A stretch of DNA of 64,000 nt from Trichococcus sp. K1Tr (lineage in GTDB: Bacteria; Bacillota; Bacilli; Lactobacillales; Aerococcaceae): contig NZ_JAQMHR010000008.1 in assembly GCF_028309625.1 (NCBI RefSeq), forward strand, positions 1 to 64,000, written 5' to 3'. Below, in pieces: positions 25,151 to 32,654 of the stretch (positions within the stretch are counted from its first letter, which is position 1; the number at the start of each line of letters is the position of its first letter). The notes under the pieces were generated by a model. That model did no database searches. It saw only the letters and a program-made list of their open reading frames with translations, and was not told the origin of the DNA. The translations under genes were made by a program, and so were the position numbers.

Positions 25151-26104
25151 ATGATAACGGTCATCGGCGTCACAGCTGACAATCTCGTCCACACAGACAT
25201 CGATTTGGATACAACCGATCTGTCGTCCTACAAATGGATCTGGGCAGACTTCAATGAGCCCAGCGCAACCGAAGTAAAACATCTCGAGAAAACCTTTCGT
25301 TTCCATCCACTCGCTATCGAAGACTGCCTGCAGATACTGCAGCGCCCGAAGCTGGATTATTATGAAGATTACACGTTTTATGTGACACACCATGTTCGTG
25401 AAGAAGGCAGAGAGCTCTTCAAAGAAGAATTGGATTTCTTTGTCAGTGAAAAGCTCATCGTCACTTTTCAGCGCTCCCCTTCAAAAGAGGTCGCCTATAT
25501 CCAGAAACGATTGTCGACTCACCAAAATGCCGAAAACTGGGATCCGTACTTTATTTTTTACAGAATCCTTGATCAGATTGTGGACAATTATTTCCCTTTG
25601 ATCCACGCCATCGAAGACAGTCTTGTTCAACTTGAAGAGGATAACCTGAACAAAACGACAGCCGGATTCATACCTGAATTGATGGAGTCTCGACATCTCC
25701 TGTTGGGTCTGCTGCAGACCGTCAATCCGATGCGCGATCTGCTTTACCGGATGCTGAATTCACAGCATTTGAAAGGCATAAGGGAAAGACGAAGCTACTT
25801 TTCGGATATCCACGATGATCTGCTGAAGGTATCTGAGATGATTACCTCCAACCGCGAAGTGACTGCCGACATGCGCGACAGCTACCTATCACTGAATTCC
25901 CATCAGACCAATAACGTGATGAAGGTACTCACTATCATCACCTCGATCTTCTCGCCTTTGACGTTAATCGCCGGCATCTATGGGATGAACTTCGAAAACA
26001 TGCCGGAATTGACTTGGAAATACGGCTATTTTTTGGCTATCGTTCTGATGTTTGGAATCGGTTTGGCAATGTATCGCTGGTTCAAGAAAAGCGGCTGGTT
26101 CTGA
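25151..26104 (+). CDS. corA: CorA-family divalent cation transporter
   Basis: A 317-residue protein of the CorA family. A long N-terminal cytoplasmic domain is followed by two C-terminal membrane helices joined by the signature YGMNF, then ENMPELTWKYG in the loop. It mediates Mg2+ (or Co2+/Ni2+) influx as a homopentamer. The C-terminal tail FKKSGWF is basic, as in the family. AGAAGG lies 9 bases before the start at 25151. The stop codon lies in the loop of the terminator that follows. Confidence 0.94.
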   Translation: MITVIGVTADNLVHTDIDLDTTDLSSYKWIWADFNEPSATEVKHLEKTFRFHPLAIEDCLQILQRPKLDYYEDYTFYVTHHVREEGRELFKEELDFFVSEKLIVTFQRSPSKEVAYIQKRLSTHQNAENWDPYFIFYRILDQIVDNYFPLIHAIEDSLVQLEEDNLNKTTAGFIPELMESRHLLLGLLQTVNPMRDLLYRMLNSQHLKGIRERRSYFSDIHDDLLKVSEMITSNREVTADMRDSYLSLNSHQTNNVMKVLTIITSIFSPLTLIAGIYGMNFENMPELTWKYGYFLAIVLMFGIGLAMYRWFKKSGWF

Positions 26105-26119
26105 TCACCAGCCGTTTTT
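26092..26119 (+). terminator. Terminator spanning the corA stop
   Basis: CGGCTGGT (26092-26099) pairs with ACCAGCCG (26107-26114), followed by TTTTTC. The minus strand also has a T-rich tail, so it serves the converging SOS operon too. Both stop codons (26102-26107) lie in or beside the loop. Confidence 0.82.
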
Positions 26120-26416
26120 CTTGTAATATGTGGCGACAGGGTGCTGCAATTCCCCTGTTTCCAGATAGATGCGGAAATCATCCACCGCGAAAAGATCACC
26201 TGGCTCAAGCAAAAAGAAATAGAGGCGGATTGGATAACGTTTGCTTTTGGCCAAAATATGATTGTTTCCAGCATAGGCATACCACCAGATCTCGAATAGC
26301 TCTGCCCCGACGGAAAACTTATCCTCCAACAGAGTAAACTCATAGCAACCTTTTCGTTCCAACAGATCGGCGACATCCAGCTTTTTTCTCCAGATTCCTT
26401 TTTGCATCAGCCTCAT
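26105..26416 (-). CDS. Unknown protein of the SOS-controlled operon (103 aa)
   Basis: A 103-residue protein with no signal peptide. It is rich in aromatic residues (FEIWWYAYAGNN, RLYFFLLEPGDLF), with a basic N-terminus (MQKGIWRKK) and a basic C-terminus (YYKKNGW). I do not recognise it with confidence; small proteins of this size are found beside umuC-like genes in lactic acid bacteria, but no polymerase is present here. It starts 24 bases after the 47-residue gene and has no promoter of its own, so it shares the SOS promoter. ATG at 26416 was chosen for AGGG at 8 bases; 26407 is an alternative. Confidence 0.7.
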   Translation of the reverse strand: MRLMQKGIWRKKLDVADLLERKGCYEFTLLEDKFSVGAELFEIWWYAYAGNNHILAKSKRYPIRLYFFLLEPGDLFAVDDFRIYLETGELQHPVATYYKKNGW

Positions 26417-26440
26417 TTCCCTCACCCTATCCATCAGCCA

Positions 26441-26584
26441 TCATTTTTGATTCACATGATATTTCTGCACCACGACTTGATTGCGCTTGTTCTTCCTGCC
26501 GTAGATCACGATCGCGTTCCCTTCGGTGACCTGATACAGAAAATCCAACGAATGCGCGCGGATCAGGCAATTCCCATTTTCCAT
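26441..26584 (-). CDS. Small basic protein, first gene of SOS-controlled operon (47 aa)
   Basis: A 47-residue basic protein with the pattern NCLIRAHSLDFLYQVTEGN followed by IVIYGRKNKRNQ and VVVQKYHVNQK. Alternating beta-like and basic segments suggest a small nucleic-acid- or protein-binding domain; this is a guess. The ATG at 26584 has AAGGATG about 11 bases upstream and lies 23 bases downstream of the -10 box of a promoter that contains a LexA-type box. No family recognised. The short length lowers confidence, but the promoter supports it. Confidence 0.65.
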   Translation of the reverse strand: MENGNCLIRAHSLDFLYQVTEGNAIVIYGRKNKRNQVVVQKYHVNQK

Positions 26585-26606
26585 ATCAGTCACATCCTTT
26601 AACCTT

Positions 26607-26635
26607 ATAATACGAACGCACGTTCTTTTTGTCAA
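26607..26635 (-). promoter_or_regulatory. Consensus promoter containing an SOS (LexA/DinR) box
   Basis: On the minus strand TTGACA (26635-26630) and TATTAT (26612-26607) are 17 bases apart. The spacer holds CGAACGCACGTTCT (plus strand 26613-26626), which fits the Bacillus SOS consensus CGAACRNRYGTTYC at 13 of 14 positions, with an intact GAAC-N4-GTTC core. LexA bound here would block RNA polymerase directly. Confidence 0.85.
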
Positions 26636-26785
26636 CTGTTTCCTTCTCGGAAAAACCGCTAAAGTCATTCTTTTCCTCTTGGGAATAGTAAGGAAACGTG
26701 TTAAGATGTTCTAAACATAAGCGGATGCTCAAAACTGGCGGCTCCAGCCGGAAGACTCTTGCATCCAACGAAAGGAAGATTCGCC

Positions 26786-27589
26786 ATGCCCATCAAACTG
26801 ATCGCCGTCGATATGGACGGGACATTCCTGGACAGCCGGAAAAAATTCAACAAGGAGCGCTTCGACTCCCTCTACAAACGCATGCTCGAAAAGGATATCC
26901 GTTTTGTCGTGGCCAGCGGAAACCAATACTACCAACTGCGTTCTTTTTTTCCTGAAATACAGGATAATATTGCTTTTGTAGCGGAAAATGGCGCTTTCGT
27001 CGTGGATTGCAACAAAGAGCTGTCCGTCGGCGAGATGACACAGGAGACGATTGACAAGGTGCTCCGGATCTTCAAGGAGTTGGATGCCTATTCAAAATTG
27101 GTCGTTTGCGGCAAAAACAGTGCCTATGTCGACAGTTCCGTTTCCGATTACTTTTTCCAAAATACGAAACGCTTCTATCATCGCTTGAAGCGTGTGGATT
27201 CTTTTTCCGAAATAGATGACATCATCTTCAAATTTGCATCCGGTTTCGCTGAAGAGGAAGTCCCGGCCCTCTTGGAGCACTTCGCGCGCGAAGTGGGCGA
27301 TGTCGTCTCCCCCGTACCGACAGGCCACGGCTCAATCGACCTCATCATTCCCGGCATGCATAAGGCTTCCGGCATCCAACTGCTGCAGAAGTTGTGGGGC
27401 ATCTCCGATGAGGAGACCGCCGCATTCGGCGACAGCGGGAATGACATCGAAATGCTGGAGCATGTGGCCTACAGTTTCGCGATGGCGAACGCAGCCGATG
27501 ACGTCAAAAAAGCCGCCAAATACTGTGCCCTTTCGAACAACGAAGAAGGCGTGTTGGCTGCAATCGAACAACTGCTCGAAATGGAATGA
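26786..27589 (+). CDS. HAD superfamily phosphatase, Cof type IIB
   Basis: A 267-residue Cof-type HAD hydrolase. Motif I is IAVDMDGTFLD, motif II lies in FVVASGNQYYQL, motif III Lys is in HKASGIQLLQKLWG, and motif IV is AFGDSGNDIEML. It is similar in plan to the enzyme at 24202-25005 but clearly diverged, so it is probably an old paralogue with another sugar-phosphate or cofactor substrate. ATG at 26786 follows AAAGGA; the TTG nine codons upstream lacks a ribosome site. It is monocistronic with a terminator. Confidence 0.92.
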   Translation: MPIKLIAVDMDGTFLDSRKKFNKERFDSLYKRMLEKDIRFVVASGNQYYQLRSFFPEIQDNIAFVAENGAFVVDCNKELSVGEMTQETIDKVLRIFKELDAYSKLVVCGKNSAYVDSSVSDYFFQNTKRFYHRLKRVDSFSEIDDIIFKFASGFAEEEVPALLEHFAREVGDVVSPVPTGHGSIDLIIPGMHKASGIQLLQKLWGISDEETAAFGDSGNDIEMLEHVAYSFAMANAADDVKKAAKYCALSNNEEGVLAAIEQLLEME

Positions 27590-27596
27590 ACTAAAA

Positions 27597-27646
27597 AAGG
27601 AAGATGCCCCCGCCTCATACTGAAGCGGGATGCATCTTCCTTTTCT
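27597..27646 (+). terminator. Bidirectional terminator
   Basis: AAGGAAGATGC pairs with GCATCTTCCTT, with an inner CCCGC/GCGGG stem; an A-run lies on the left and TTTTC on the right. It lies between the convergent HAD and XRE genes. Confidence 0.85.
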
Positions 27647-27656
27647 TATGTCGCTA

Positions 27657-27947
27657 TTAAATCAAGCCTGTCAAGAAGGTCAATAATTCATACTTTTTCT
27701 CTTCCGGCATTTTTTTGATTTGAGCGGTAAGTTTCTTTTCCACCGGGCTCATTTCCGAATTGAAGAATTCCGCCACAGTCACGCCGAGAATCTCACAGAT
27801 ATGGTTGAGCGTCTTCAGAGACAATTTGGTTGAATTATGTTCGATGGCCGAAATGAAGGAAGGCGAGACGTCGATCTGCTCAGCCAATTCTTTCGCCGTT
27901 ATTTTGTTCAGTTTACGCAATTCCTGAATGCGACTGCCTACTTCCAT
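27657..27947 (-). CDS. XRE family transcriptional regulator
   Basis: A 96-residue regulator with a Cro/CI-type helix-turn-helix in the first 60 residues (IQELRKLNKITAKELAEQI, VSPSFISAIEHNSTKLSLK) and a short C-terminal helical tail. The ATG at 27947 has AGGAG 9 bases upstream. It is divergent from the SulP transporter gene about 230 bases away, so control of that gene is possible but not shown. The targets are unknown. Confidence 0.9.
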   Translation of the reverse strand: MEVGSRIQELRKLNKITAKELAEQIDVSPSFISAIEHNSTKLSLKTLNHICEILGVTVAEFFNSEMSPVEKKLTAQIKKMPEEKKYELLTFLTGLI

Positions 27948-28179
27948 ACTGATCCACTCCTCTTTCCCTAGATTCAACTTTGCTTTTTACATACTAACAC
28001 ATCTAGGTTTGAAATTTAAAGCATTTTTCACTCTTTTTTAAACTTATCATTCAAAATATACACTTATACATAAATATTTATTCCCCTGTATTCAGTTATG
28101 TGTTAATATGTTTTTTGTAAGCATGTCTAATGATTTTGAAAATCAAATTAATAACATTTTTTCGAGAAGGAAGGTATCT

Positions 28180-29619
28180 ATGCAACAATATAAAAAAGAA
28201 TGGTTCAGTAATATCAGAGGGGATATTCTGGCTGGTATCGTCGTCTGTCTGGCCCTATTCCCCGAAGTCATCGGCTTCATGATCGTCGCAGGAGTGCCAC
28301 CGATCGTGGGAGTCTACGCCACTTTCTTCATCACAGCCATCGCAGCCTTTTTCGGCTCCAGCAAGGGCATGATTTCTGCTGCCGCAGGCTCCGTGGCCTT
28401 GGTGCTGGCTCATCTGGTCGCCGAATATGGAATCCAGTACCTTTTTGCCGCGACGATTCTGGCAGGTGTCCTGCAGGTCGTCTTGGGATTCCTCAAAATC
28501 GGTACCTTGATGCGTTACATTCCGAAGCCTGTCATGATCGGTTTCGTGAATGGTTTGGGGATCATGATGTTCACTTCGCAATTGGACCATTTCCAAGGCA
28601 GCCTGCTTTTGCCGCTTCTGGGACTGTTGGGAATCGCGATCATTTTCCTGTTCCCTCGAGTCACGAAGAAAATCCCTGCGCCTATCGTTGCGATCTTCGT
28701 CATCACCGCGATTGTGCTGGGCTTTGGCTTGGATGTGAAAACGTTGGGTGATATGGGCTCCATCTCTACGGATTTGCCGCGCTTCGGCATCCCGGCTGTT
28801 CCGATGACATTGGAAACTTTGCGGATCATTTTTCCAACTGCACTTTCGGTTGCCATCGTCGGATTGGTTGAGTCCTTGTTGACTGCACAATTGGTCGATG
28901 AAATCACTGAAGAGAAGAGCGACAAAAATCAGGAAACGTTGAGCCAAGGACTTGGGAATGTCGTTTCCGGATTCTTCGGCGGTATCGCCGGTTGTGGCAT
29001 GATCGGTCAGACGATCATTAACTTGAATTATGGCGGCCTTGGCCGTCTTGCGACTTTCCTGTCCGGATTCTTCATGTTGTTGTCCGTTGTTCTTTTGAAC
29101 GGTTCTGTCGTGCAGATTCCGGTTGTCGCTTTGGCGGCGGTCATGGTCGTTGTCTCCATCGAAACCATCAATTGGGATTCGATAAAACGCCTGCGTACGA
29201 ACCCTAAAAACGAAAGTTTCGCAATGATCCTGACCGTCGCCATCGTTATCGGAACGCATAACTTGGCCTACGGTGTCGTAGCCGGCACTTTGGTCAGCGC
29301 CGTCTTCGCTGCTTTCAAAATGTCCCATCTCCATGTTGCAGCCGGGACTTCCGATGATGATCACCACTACAAAGTGGATGGCCACCTGTACTTCGCTTCC
29401 GCTGAAAAATTCCTAGATTTCTTTGCTGAAGAAATCGAACACGAGGAAGAAGTCGTCATCGACATCAGCGCCATGACTTTATGGGATTCCACTGCTGTCG
29501 AAGCGATCGACAAGCTCATCACCCGCAACAACAAACGGGGTGTGAAAACGACGCTTACCGGTGCGAATCCGCAAAGCTCGGCCCTCTTCAAACGTATTTC
29601 GATCCATAAGGAAAAATAA
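28180..29619 (+). CDS. SulP family anion transporter with STAS domain
   Basis: A 479-residue SulP/SLC26 transporter. The membrane domain starts WFSNIRGDILAGIVVCLAL with PEVIGFMIVAGVPP nearby and fills about the first 380 residues. A C-terminal STAS domain follows (GHLYFASAEKFLDFF, VVIDISAMTLWDSTAVEAID). Members carry sulfate, bicarbonate or dicarboxylates; the gene context does not decide. ATG at 28180 with GGAAGG just upstream is preferred to an earlier ATG at 28108 that lacks a ribosome site. Confidence 0.92.
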   Translation: MQQYKKEWFSNIRGDILAGIVVCLALFPEVIGFMIVAGVPPIVGVYATFFITAIAAFFGSSKGMISAAAGSVALVLAHLVAEYGIQYLFAATILAGVLQVVLGFLKIGTLMRYIPKPVMIGFVNGLGIMMFTSQLDHFQGSLLLPLLGLLGIAIIFLFPRVTKKIPAPIVAIFVITAIVLGFGLDVKTLGDMGSISTDLPRFGIPAVPMTLETLRIIFPTALSVAIVGLVESLLTAQLVDEITEEKSDKNQETLSQGLGNVVSGFFGGIAGCGMIGQTIINLNYGGLGRLATFLSGFFMLLSVVLLNGSVVQIPVVALAAVMVVVSIETINWDSIKRLRTNPKNESFAMILTVAIVIGTHNLAYGVVAGTLVSAVFAAFKMSHLHVAAGTSDDDHHYKVDGHLYFASAEKFLDFFAEEIEHEEEVVIDISAMTLWDSTAVEAIDKLITRNNKRGVKTTLTGANPQSSALFKRISIHKEK

Positions 29620-29623
29620 ACGA

Positions 29624-29671
29624 ATACATCCCACACTCTGAAACTGCAGAGAGTGCGGGATGTATTTTTTT
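29624..29671 (+). terminator. Terminator of the SulP gene
   Basis: ATACATCCC plus CACTCT pairs with AGAGTG plus GGGATGTAT, followed by seven T. Confidence 0.85.
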
Positions 29672-29687
29672 GGATCAAAGCCTGTCT

Positions 29688-30374
29688 CTACACTTCCACC
29701 AAGTCAAAACGCGTGATGATGCCGAGCAGGTTTTCCGTATTTTTGCCGCTGTGCGTCACCAGCAGCGCATCGATTTTTTGGTTGTCGAATAGCGCTTCCG
29801 CCTCATAGATGGTTGCATCTTTTTTTATGAAGGCAAAATTATTTTTATTCTCGTCCAGCACAAGGATATCGCGCGCAAGCGTTCCGCTGATAGACACGGT
29901 TGCCTCATGCGCATGCTGGGACAGCCAATGCGTGATGCCGTTCTCCGTCAGCAAGCCAATCACTTTGCCGGTTCCGTCCTTGATCGGGAATTGGGTCAGG
30001 TCGGTGTTCCGGATCGTCTCGAGGACTGCGGACAATTGGGTCGTTTCCTTGAAGAACTTCACATCATCCGACTTGATGTCGAAAGCCGTCTTCGGTTTCA
30101 ACAGTTGTTCATGGATTGCTTTGATCAGATTCAGGGACTCCTCGTTGACGAGCACCAGATCGCTTTGGTTTCCGTGGCTCAGGAAGTTGCGCAGATCCCC
30201 TAATATCTGGAAGTCATCCCGTTTCCTTTTCACATAGCTGTCGTAGCGCGCGGCGTTCTCCACCAACTCATAAAAGCTGTAGTAGGATTTCCCGCGATTG
30301 GGCTTGTATTCCTTGTTGAAGAAACTCTCGATGTCATTGAAATAACCCATAAATGCTTCATTATTGCTGTTCAA
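29688..30374 (-). CDS. CBS-domain protein
   Basis: A 228-residue soluble protein. The first roughly 85 residues are helical (FNDIESFFNKEYKP, FQILGDLRNFLSHGNQSDL) and resemble a small HEPN-like or regulatory helical domain. Residues from about 95 on form a CBS pair (DLTQFPIKDGTGKVIGLLTE and IDALLVTHSGKNTENLLGIIT) that would bind adenine nucleotides. The start is TTG at 30374 with GAGGG at 9 bases; the next ATG (30350) has no ribosome site. It is a single gene with unknown partner. Confidence 0.88.
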   Translation of the reverse strand: MNSNNEAFMGYFNDIESFFNKEYKPNRGKSYYSFYELVENAARYDSYVKRKRDDFQILGDLRNFLSHGNQSDLVLVNEESLNLIKAIHEQLLKPKTAFDIKSDDVKFFKETTQLSAVLETIRNTDLTQFPIKDGTGKVIGLLTENGITHWLSQHAHEATVSISGTLARDILVLDENKNNFAFIKKDATIYEAEALFDNQKIDALLVTHSGKNTENLLGIITRFDLVEV

Positions 30375-30554
30375 TCGCCTTCACCCTCTCTCTTGTTGCT
30401 CTCTTTATGCTTCTATTCTAACAATTTGAAGCGGGAAATACGAATCCGAAGCCTTTCATCCAAAAACACTTGCCGCAATCGTTCCTCACGTTGGCCTCCT
30501 AATAATTCCCGACGTATAATAAGCCTATGACCGATAAGAAACGGAGGAAATGAT

Positions 30555-30923
30555 ATGACCACAGCGAATATCATGCTTTATGTAGAGGATGTGGAAGCGA
30601 ATGCCGATTTTTGGAAACAATATCTCGCTTTCAAAGAAGTCGATCGCTATGACTTTGGGGATTCCATCAGCATTGTGCTGGCGGTGAACCCTATGTGCAA
30701 TTTGCAGCTGTTCGACATCGATTTCATCAAAAAGAATTCACCGGAAGTGGCATCCAACAAACCTTCTTTACTGTTCGACATCTCCGATTTCGATGGATTG
30801 TATGCGCGCTTCAAGGAAAACAACGAAACGGTCGGCGAAATCATCGAAATGGGCGGCGCCCGGACCTTCAACTTCCCCGACAGGAACGGTGACTACTACG
30901 CCGTCCGGGAAACTGCTGATTAA
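30555..30923 (+). CDS. VOC (glyoxalase/bleomycin-resistance) family protein
   Basis: A 122-residue vicinal-oxygen-chelate fold protein with two beta-alpha-beta-beta-beta modules: ANIMLYVEDVEANADFWKQY opens the first and SLLFDISDFDGLYARF the second, and it ends FNFPDRNGDYYAVRE. The glyoxalase metal ligands are not clearly conserved, so the activity is open. GGAGG lies 7 bases before the ATG. It stands alone; a dispersed hairpin element lies 65 bases downstream. Confidence 0.88.
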   Translation: MTTANIMLYVEDVEANADFWKQYLAFKEVDRYDFGDSISIVLAVNPMCNLQLFDIDFIKKNSPEVASNKPSLLFDISDFDGLYARFKENNETVGEIIEMGGARTFNFPDRNGDYYAVRETAD

Positions 30924-30984
30924 GCCGGCCGCGCGCTCCGAACAAAGTTAAGTCAATCGGAGAACGCATGCAAAAAATACAAGC

Positions 30985-31027
30985 CGAACTCCGGCCAGGC
31001 CTCCGTTCACCGGAGTTGAGAGCCGAA
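30985..31027. repeat. Dispersed hairpin element, related to the 59.6-kb tandem repeat
   Basis: AACTCCGG pairs with CCGGAGTT across a loop containing CAGGCCTCCGTTCA. The element matches the reverse complement of the first unit at 59620-59660 over most of 40 bases. It appears to be a member of a dispersed intergenic hairpin family. Confidence 0.6.
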
Positions 31028-31072
31028 TCTTGCGTTCAGCGATATGTCATCAGGTATCCGGAAATTTCCAAA

Positions 31073-31101
31073 TAAAGAGCCGTCTCAAGTTGAGGCGGCT
31101 C
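31073..31101 (-). terminator. Terminator of the sugar ABC operon
   Basis: GAGCCGTCTC (31077-31086) pairs with GAGGCGGCTC (31092-31101), with a T-rich tail on the minus strand. It lies 17 bases after the IIB-like stop. Confidence 0.75.
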
Positions 31102-31117
31102 CCATACTTATTTGTGA

Positions 31118-31441
31118 TTATTTCCCGATCAACGCAATGATCTCCTCCAGAACAGCTTCCCCGTCCAAGATCTCATAATTTTCTCTCGAAATCAGCTTGT
31201 AAGGCACCGCTTTATAGGTCAGAAAATCCTTCAACCGCGCGATTTCGTATTTGGATTGCGGTCCGATCATCAGAGCATCGATCGCTTGGCTTTGGATCGC
31301 CTGCTCCGCGATGATCGCCGGCGCGGAGTAGACGTGGATGTCCAGTCCCCTTTCATCCGCCGCATTCTGCACATTCTTCACCAGTAAGCCGGTCGTAATG
31401 CCTGCCGTACAAATCAATAAAGCTGTCTTTTGTTCGGTCAT
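31118..31441 (-). CDS. Orphan PTS IIB-like protein (lactose/cellobiose type)
   Basis: A 107-residue protein with the fold and active-site loop of PTS EIIB of the Lac/cellobiose class: LLICTAGITTGLLVKNV has the phosphorylatable Cys at about residue 11. The second hallmark region is AIDALMIGPQSKYEIARL. No IIA or IIC gene is nearby. It is the last gene of a sugar ABC operon, 13 bases after the permease, which is unusual. It may be a phospho-signal or a regulator of the ABC transporter rather than part of a permease. ATG at 31441 was chosen for AGGGG at 9 bases. Confidence 0.85.
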   Translation of the reverse strand: MTEQKTALLICTAGITTGLLVKNVQNAADERGLDIHVYSAPAIIAEQAIQSQAIDALMIGPQSKYEIARLKDFLTYKAVPYKLISRENYEILDGEAVLEEIIALIGK

Positions 31442-31454
31442 CTGCTTCAACCCC

Positions 31455-32654
31455 TTATGCTGCTTTCTTTTTCTTGTTGTAGATATCCAATACGACGGCC
31501 AACAACAAAATCAAACCTTTGATTGCTTGCTGCCAGTCGACACCGACGCCGAGAATGGACATCCCGTTATTCAAGACACCCATAACCAAACCGCCGACGA
31601 TCGTTCCCACGATGGTGCCGATCCCGCCTGAAGTGGAGGCTCCGCCGAAGTAGACGGCTGCCATCGCATCCAGTTCCATGGAAGTACCCGCTTGCGGTGT
31701 GGCCGCATTCAGACGCGCAGCCAAGATCAAGCCGGCCAATGCAGCCATCGCGCCCATGTTCACGAATACCCAGAAAGTGATTTTTTTCGTTTTTATACCG
31801 GACAATTCTGCCGCTTTACGGTTTCCACCGGTTGCGTAGATTTGACGTCCCGCAACTGTTTTGTTAGTCAAGAAAGCGTATGCTGCTACGATGACTCCCA
31901 AGATGACCAAAATGACAGGATAACCTTGATAAGATGCGAAGATATAAGTCACACCGATCATTACTACTGCTGTCATGACTGCTTTCAGCGTGAAAGCGTT
32001 CATTGATTCCACTTCAAACAAATTGTTTTTACGTTTTTCGCGTGTGCGCCATTGCCCGAAAACGAGCGCTGCAGCAATGAGGACACCCAGGATCATCGTT
32101 AATAGATGGATACTACTGTCAGTCAAATCAGGCAGGTAGCCTGTAGAGATTTTTTGGAATATTTCTGGGAAAGGCGCCAATGATTGCCCGCCTAACACGA
32201 CCTGCGTCAACCCACGGAACATCAGCAGCCCCGCCAAAGTGACAATGAAAGCCGGGATGCCGAAGTAGGCTACCCAGTAACCTTGCCAAGCGCCGATGAT
32301 CGCTCCGATCGCGATGCAGATCGGCACTGCTAACCAAGGGCTGATGTTCCAATTAACCATCAAGATACCGGAGATGGCACCCACGAAAGCCATCACGGAT
32401 CCAACCGAAAGGTCGACATGGCCCAACAATACTACCAACAACATACCCGCAGCCAGAACCAGAATGTGGCTATTCTGCAGCACGATGTTCGTGATGTTCA
32501 ACGGTCTCCAGAAGATGCCGTCCGTCATGAGCTGGAAGGCTAGCAACAAGCCGATTAAAATGATTACCATACTGTATTTGCTGAAAATATCAAGCGCCTT
32601 TGTTTTTAGATTCATCGTTTGCTTTTCTTTTTTTATGCCATTCGTCGTTTCCAT
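31455..32654 (-). CDS. mmsB: Sugar ABC transporter permease (MmsB/GguB/XylH type)
   Basis: A 399-residue membrane protein of the ribose/xylose-type permease family. It has ten or more hydrophobic segments and the motifs GHVDLSVGSVMAFVGA and GIPAFIVTLAGLLMFRGLTQVVLGG. Near the end it has AAVYFGGASTSGGIGTIVGT. It forms the membrane channel for the sugar bound by the ChvE-like protein. The ATG directly follows the ATPase stop TAG. Length and motifs match the multiple-monosaccharide (ChvE-GguA-GguB) branch rather than RbsC. Confidence 0.92.
   Translation of the reverse strand: METTNGIKKEKQTMNLKTKALDIFSKYSMVIILIGLLLAFQLMTDGIFWRPLNITNIVLQNSHILVLAAGMLLVVLLGHVDLSVGSVMAFVGAISGILMVNWNISPWLAVPICIAIGAIIGAWQGYWVAYFGIPAFIVTLAGLLMFRGLTQVVLGGQSLAPFPEIFQKISTGYLPDLTDSSIHLLTMILGVLIAAALVFGQWRTREKRKNNLFEVESMNAFTLKAVMTAVVMIGVTYIFASYQGYPVILVILGVIVAAYAFLTNKTVAGRQIYATGGNRKAAELSGIKTKKITFWVFVNMGAMAALAGLILAARLNAATPQAGTSMELDAMAAVYFGGASTSGGIGTIVGTIVGGLVMGVLNNGMSILGVGVDWQQAIKGLILLLAVVLDIYNKKKKAA

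Noticed and set aside
26786-27589. The second HAD phosphatase as part of the SOS module
   Set aside because: It is transcribed in the opposite direction, the SOS box is positioned for the leftward promoter only, and the gene is a common Cof-type enzyme.
28255-29385. 376-codon minus-strand open frame opposite the SulP gene
   Set aside because: The product is an implausible His/Asp/Gln-rich sequence antisense to a well-supported transporter.
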